From: an uncultured Ruminococcus sp. | Lineage (GTDB): Bacteria > Bacillota > Clostridia > Monoglobales > Monoglobaceae | Direction of reading: 5' to 3' | DNA length: 64,000 nt | NCBI GenBank assembly: GCA_902766745.1 | Contig: CACXES010000046.1 | Location: forward strand, 41,986 to 105,985 | In this document: piece after piece, positions 60,301 through 64,000 of the stretch | Position numbering within the stretch: the stretch's first letter is position 1 | Layout: the number at the start of each line of letters is the position of its first letter | The notes under the pieces: model-generated | What the model was told of the DNA's origin: nothing | What the model saw: the letters and a program-made list of their open reading frames with translations, nothing else | Databases searched by the model: none | Position numbers and translations under genes: made by a program

Positions 60301-60440
60301 CCTATAAACGATACGCTTAACACATAGATTTCCGGGGTCGGAACAGTTAAGATTTCCGACAGGGCAGAACCGGCGATGAAGCATATCAAGGGATAAATAC
60401 ACGGGTATCGCCGGTACTTTTCAATCATTTATTGTTCATA
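60301..60440 (+). repeat. Duplicate of the 3' end of the ADP-ribosylglycohydrolase locus
   Basis: About 140 bp match 45213-45352 (last ~95 bp of the XRE-ADP-ribosylglycohydrolase gene, its stop and the adjoining end of the AraC gene) with about 10 differences. Here it encodes nothing. A scar of a former second copy of that locus. Confidence 0.87.
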
Positions 60441-60468
60441 CGGAAATTTTACGCTATATTATACTTAA

Positions 60469-60499
60469 GGGCTGAAGGCCGAAATCCGGCTTTCGGCCC
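60469..60499 (+). terminator. Terminator-like hairpin
   Basis: 13-nt arms (60469-60481 with 60487-60499) with two G-U pairs, then an A-rich run on the plus strand. T-rich only weakly; may serve the minus-strand gene. Nothing else is seen in 60500-60640. Confidence 0.55.
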
Positions 60500-60640
60500 G
60501 CAAAAACTACTTAGATTATATTATCATTTTGGAACTGATTTTGAGGTTTACACAAAATGAGGGATTGCCCATAACAGAAATCTATAGTCAATTTTAGATT
60601 CACCCTATCTGTTGCCTCGGATTTTTATAATGGACTTTTC

Positions 60641-61654
60641 TTAATCTATATTTTCAAGATATTTATCCATGCGTTCGTTAATAAAGGTATTACAACCTAC
60701 ATCGTCAATGGTAATATTTTTGAATTCTCTCGTCAATCCATCTTTCAGCGGCGTCAAATCTTCTTGATGCATATTGATAAGAGATAAAATCTTTTTGTTA
60801 TCCACTATTCTGTCAAAACATCTGTCATATAAAAGCTGCTGCTTTGCATAAACATCTCCGTTGGCGATAATATCCAAAAATGTATCGTCATCAACCGTTA
60901 TATACTTCAGATTGCCTATTTCCCGATAAATTTCAGCAACCTCTCTCCAGGTCATATGCTCTGATGTTGAAATGTTATATGTTTCTTTAAACGCCTTAGG
61001 ATTGAGTATAATTCCGGCAAGCATTTTGGCAACGTCACCTGCCCAGCTCATCGTCGCCTGTTTATCCATTGCACTTGACGGCAAGACAACCGTTTTTGAC
61101 TTTAACATACGATAAATCAATACATTAGCCTCTAATACGGTCAGCTGAAATCTTCTTTTTGAGTACGTGACTGCCGGCCGTACTATAGTATAGTTATCAT
61201 ACTTCGAGCTGCGAAGCAAGTCCTCTTCCCGGGCTTTATATATGGAATATTCATATTCCGTAACAAAATCATCGGGTCTGTCTATATCCCAAAGGCGCTT
61301 TGATTTTTCATTCAACGGCGAATCATCCGCATATACTCTGTATGTTGAAAAATATATATAATGCTTTGTGTTCTCCAAAAATAACTTATAGTATTGCTCG
61401 AACATCTCAACAGAGTTATATATCATAAAATCCACAACCGCATCATATTTCTTTTCGAGTTGTTCCTTTAAAAAATCCGGATTTTTTGCATCCGCTTTTA
61501 TGTATGTAAGCCCTTCTCTTTCACTCACCACATCATCAAGGCTGACTCCAACAACGCTGCAGCCCCTATCCAAAAGCTCGGGTATAAGGTATACCGCCAT
61601 TGCTCCTGTCGCACCGAGGATTAATATTTTTTTGTTATCAATTATTTCATCCAT
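60641..61654 (-). CDS. NAD-dependent epimerase/dehydratase family protein
   Basis: A 337-residue short-chain-type protein. Rossmann NAD site KKILILGATGAMAVYLIPELL; YIYFSTYRVYADDS and EYEYSIYKAREED hold the S/T...YxxxK catalytic pattern (here Y-S-I-Y-K). TYNISTSEHMTWREVAEIY is a typical end. Probably modifies a sugar nucleotide or a cyclitol-type substrate. Its ATG overlaps the end of the dehydroquinase-like gene, so they act together. Confidence 0.85.
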   Translation of the reverse strand: MDEIIDNKKILILGATGAMAVYLIPELLDRGCSVVGVSLDDVVSEREGLTYIKADAKNPDFLKEQLEKKYDAVVDFMIYNSVEMFEQYYKLFLENTKHYIYFSTYRVYADDSPLNEKSKRLWDIDRPDDFVTEYEYSIYKAREEDLLRSSKYDNYTIVRPAVTYSKRRFQLTVLEANVLIYRMLKSKTVVLPSSAMDKQATMSWAGDVAKMLAGIILNPKAFKETYNISTSEHMTWREVAEIYREIGNLKYITVDDDTFLDIIANGDVYAKQQLLYDRCFDRIVDNKKILSLINMHQEDLTPLKDGLTREFKNITIDDVGCNTFINERMDKYLENID

Positions 61655-62414
61655 TATTATTCTCCTTTAATTTATCTCTCAACATTTTCGCTTCTTCTAT
61701 TGTTGGTTGAGGTCCGCAGGTTTTTGAATTTTCAAGACACAGATACATACATGACCCCAGCATAGGCCCCAACATCCTATGCATTCTGCATCGGCTTCCG
61801 TTGCACAAAAACAAAAACGGAATATTCAAACTGTTTTTCAGGATAAAATTCGTCATAAATGCGTCATCTGACTCTTTTGCGCTGTTTGCAACAGTAACTA
61901 TCTTTGCAATATCGACACCGCGGCTTTGCTGCAGTTTTGCTATTTCAAGAATTCTTTCCGGTGACCTGTATTCAAAGATGTGCGTTGACATCAAAACCTC
62001 GGCACCTAATTGATGAATTTCGGATATAAGCTCTTTTTGCTTTTTTACCGCATACAAATCTTGTGTAATCTCATCCGTTGAGCGGCAAAATATATCACCG
62101 CGTACGTCAATTAGCTTTGCGCCCATCCTTGCCATATCCAGAAGCTGTTCGGCAAGGCGGTCGTCCGACAATTCGGGTTGGGAATTACTTCGTATGTAGT
62201 TTGTCATGTATGTATCCATCCCCTCCGCTGCATCAATTATACGTTTTATACTTTCCTTGCTTTTATCGTGGGGGTCCAACGACTCTGTAAGAATGCAAAA
62301 TGCCTCTGCACCCTGTGGAATGGTTTTTTTAATTACCGATATAACTTCATCGGCTGTATTCCCTTGAATCATAACCGTCAATTTTGGATTTTTGCTGTCA
62401 GAAAATCTCGCCAT
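61647..62414 (-). CDS. Type I 3-dehydroquinate dehydratase-like protein
   Basis: A 255-residue TIM-barrel protein of the AroD type. ILTESLDPHDKS and GAKLIDVRGD at the strands, STHIFEYRSPERIL with the catalytic His near 142, and GVDIAKIVTVANSAKE with the Schiff-base Lys near 170. Real AroD makes dehydroshikimate; this diverged copy, paired with an epimerase and not in an aro operon, may act on a related compound. ATG 62414 follows GGAGCG. Confidence 0.78.
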   Translation of the reverse strand: MARFSDSKNPKLTVMIQGNTADEVISVIKKTIPQGAEAFCILTESLDPHDKSKESIKRIIDAAEGMDTYMTNYIRSNSQPELSDDRLAEQLLDMARMGAKLIDVRGDIFCRSTDEITQDLYAVKKQKELISEIHQLGAEVLMSTHIFEYRSPERILEIAKLQQSRGVDIAKIVTVANSAKESDDAFMTNFILKNSLNIPFLFLCNGSRCRMHRMLGPMLGSCMYLCLENSKTCGPQPTIEEAKMLRDKLKENNNG

Positions 62415-62634
62415 ACTTTTTCGCTCCTTTATAGCATTTAAATGCCTGAATATTTACGGATGCAGTATTTTTCTGTATCGGATTATCCGTATTTTTCAGC
62501 TGCTTTTATTATAGCTCCGGACAATTACTTTGTATATAGAAAATACGCTACTGATTTTGTGAAATCCGATACTTTTTTTGCTGTAAAACTTGACTTTTGT
62601 TATATATCCGATATAATGTATTGTGGTGGTTAAA

Positions 62635-63411
62635 ATGAATTTTATAGAAAATATTGTTGTTACCGAAATAACCCACATATTAGCATCGCCTTTAAAAAAA
62701 CACGATAAAACAAAAATGAACGCACGTCCCTGGTATGGAATTATATTTCCGCTCGACGGAGAATTAATATTTAGTCATAAACTAAAACAAATATCACTTA
62801 CCGACAACCGTGTTGTTTTTGTACCCCGGAACACAACCTACGAAATCCGCTGTACTAAATCCGGTTCTTTTGGGGTGATTAACTTTCTCACCGCAGACGA
62901 ATTATGCGTCAGTGACCTTGTTCAGATAGGTACAAGCAATATACAAGTTTTGAGAGACTCTTTTTTTAAAATGTACGATTTGGTTGATTCTGTAATGCCA
63001 CAAAAAATATACACTCAGATGTCATTGTTATATAAAATATTTTCGATATTATCAAGCGATTCATACAGTAAAAATATCCCATCTGTTCTGCTTAACGCAC
63101 TCAGCTATATTGATGCCAACATCGCTTCGCCGACATTGTGCAATACAGAAATTTCAAAAAACGCCAACATAAGTGAGGTTTATTTAAGAAAGCTTTTTTC
63201 GGATAATTTATTAATTTCGGTTAACCGATATATTCAAGACAAACGAATTGCAAAAGCGAAGCGACTTCTGTCCGAGACCTCGCTATCCATATCTGAAATT
63301 TCGGAAAACTGCGGGTATTCCTCCGTACACTATTTCTGTAATTCCTTTAAATGCAAAACAGGTGATACCGCCACGCAATATCGAAACAAAAATTTTCTCA
63401 TCTCGCCTTAG
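62635..63411 (+). CDS. AraC-family transcriptional regulator
   Basis: Start ATG 62635 (MNFIENIVVTEITH), 258 residues. Cupin region (WYGIIFPLDGELIFSHK, RVVFVPRNTTYEIRC) and double HTH (NTEISKNANISEVYLRKLFS, ISEISENCGYSSVHYFCNSFK). Divergent from the epimerase/dehydroquinase pair, its probable target. Confidence 0.92.
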   Translation: MNFIENIVVTEITHILASPLKKHDKTKMNARPWYGIIFPLDGELIFSHKLKQISLTDNRVVFVPRNTTYEIRCTKSGSFGVINFLTADELCVSDLVQIGTSNIQVLRDSFFKMYDLVDSVMPQKIYTQMSLLYKIFSILSSDSYSKNIPSVLLNALSYIDANIASPTLCNTEISKNANISEVYLRKLFSDNLLISVNRYIQDKRIAKAKRLLSETSLSISEISENCGYSSVHYFCNSFKCKTGDTATQYRNKNFLISP

Positions 63412-63585
63412 GTTTAATTTGTTTTGACTATTCAATTATATCAAAAAATGAGGACTTTTGCAAATTGCAATTGTCCTCATTTTTTACTTTTTAGAGCTGC
63501 TATCTATATACAGCCTCTTGTTATATACTGAACCGACTAATCAAAAACATATAACTGTGATACCGAAGTCGGTCTGCGATTTTAT

Positions 63586-64000
63586 TTATCGCGGTAATAA
63601 GATTGTATAATCTCCCGAAATGTGCCTTCCTACGTAGTAGGTGCCGTACGTTGAATTCTCCGTTCTTTCAAAAAGGTCAACATATACGGGGGTCGTATCA
63701 CCTGTAAGATTTGTTGATACTTTTATTGTTTCATCTCCGCGGCTTTCGGGGAATATGCAAATTGTTGCATCGTTTAGGCCGGTGATACGCATCATTCTGT
63801 GATATACCGTACTAACGGGAGCAATTTCCTTTAATGATACAACTCCGTTTTCCTGTTCGACAAACACTCGGCATTCCCTGTGTTCACTCCTGCCGAAACG
63901 ATAAAGTGAACGGCCGTCTTTGATTTCGCAGTCGGTTCCCGTTAAAATCGGCGCTCCGAGCGGGAATTTTAATGCCGCCTCTGTTGTCAGATTAGGGTTA
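63586..64000 (-). CDS. C-terminal part of a beta-rich protein, truncated by window edge
   Basis: The frame is open to the right edge (from base 63999) and ends at 63586, giving about 138 C-terminal residues. It reads LKFPLGAPILTGTDCEIKDG, MMRITGLNDATICIFPE, YYVGRHISGDYTILLPR. Predicted beta strands only. Possibly the end of a glycosidase or carbohydrate-binding module; not recognised. The gap 63412-63585 holds no gene. Confidence 0.6.
   Translation of the reverse strand, partial: NPNLTTEAALKFPLGAPILTGTDCEIKDGRSLYRFGRSEHRECRVFVEQENGVVSLKEIAPVSTVYHRMMRITGLNDATICIFPESRGDETIKVSTNLTGDTTPVYVDLFERTENSTYGTYYVGRHISGDYTILLPR

Overview
The window looks like a low-to-middle GC Gram-positive anaerobe of the class Clostridia, probably a gut plant-polysaccharide degrader. 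The evidence is AGGAGG-type ribosome sites, TTGACA/TATAAT promoters, a pgk-tpiA-gpmI glycolysis cluster, surface proteins with S-layer homology (SLH) domains, and many AraC regulators beside glycoside hydrolases. Genus cannot be assigned from the sequence alone.

Layout. (1) 1-3.4 kb, host: 3' end of pgk, then tpiA and gpmI on the plus strand, with perfect hairpins between genes and a terminator at 3378. (2) About 3.42-42.0 kb, an integrated mobile element, nearly all on the minus strand. Its left edge abuts the last 22 codons of a rubrerythrin-type gene (3421-3489), followed by three TTTCCCACG repeats and an excisionase, but no integrase. It carries a sigma-like regulatory module, a ParM/ParR-type partition pair, a replication/recombination set (CHC2-finger primase-like protein, annealing-protein candidate, RecD2-type helicase, YqaJ nuclease, SSB, NAD-dependent DNA ligase), a MoxR AAA+/VWA pair, a DNA methyltransferase with a C-terminal winged-helix-like domain, a PQ-loop membrane protein and many unnamed accessory genes. 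No relaxase, VirB4 or VirD4 homologue is visible. The element was itself hit by a small prophage, now reduced to pseudogenes (17.0-20.4 kb) around an intact RelBE-type toxin-antitoxin pair. A plus-strand control module (HTH, zinc ribbon, IreB-like, XRE) closes the element at 40.8-42.0 kb.

The most distinctive feature of the element is regulatory. Its three long minus-strand operons each begin with the same promoter-leader-attenuator cassette (15522-15642, 30856-30981, 39912-40033): a TATAAT promoter with 17-bp spacing, a small hairpin with covarying stem and conserved loop, then an intrinsic terminator, with a second terminator downstream in two copies. This suggests one antitermination signal switches on replication, recombination and accessory operons together.

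(3) 42.0-64 kb, host carbohydrate region with signs of decay and reshuffling: fragments of an AraC gene and a GH78 rhamnosidase, a 141-bp MITE-like element, then a polysaccharide deacetylase, an unusual XRE-ADP-ribosylglycohydrolase fusion, GH127, an EamA transporter, GH36, a broken GH2 gene, SLH proteins, a SIS-HAD-transaldolase operon, an epimerase/type I dehydroquinase pair and five intact AraC regulators. Two short segmental duplications (3' end of the GH127 gene; 3' end of the ADP-ribosylglycohydrolase locus) mark past rearrangements.
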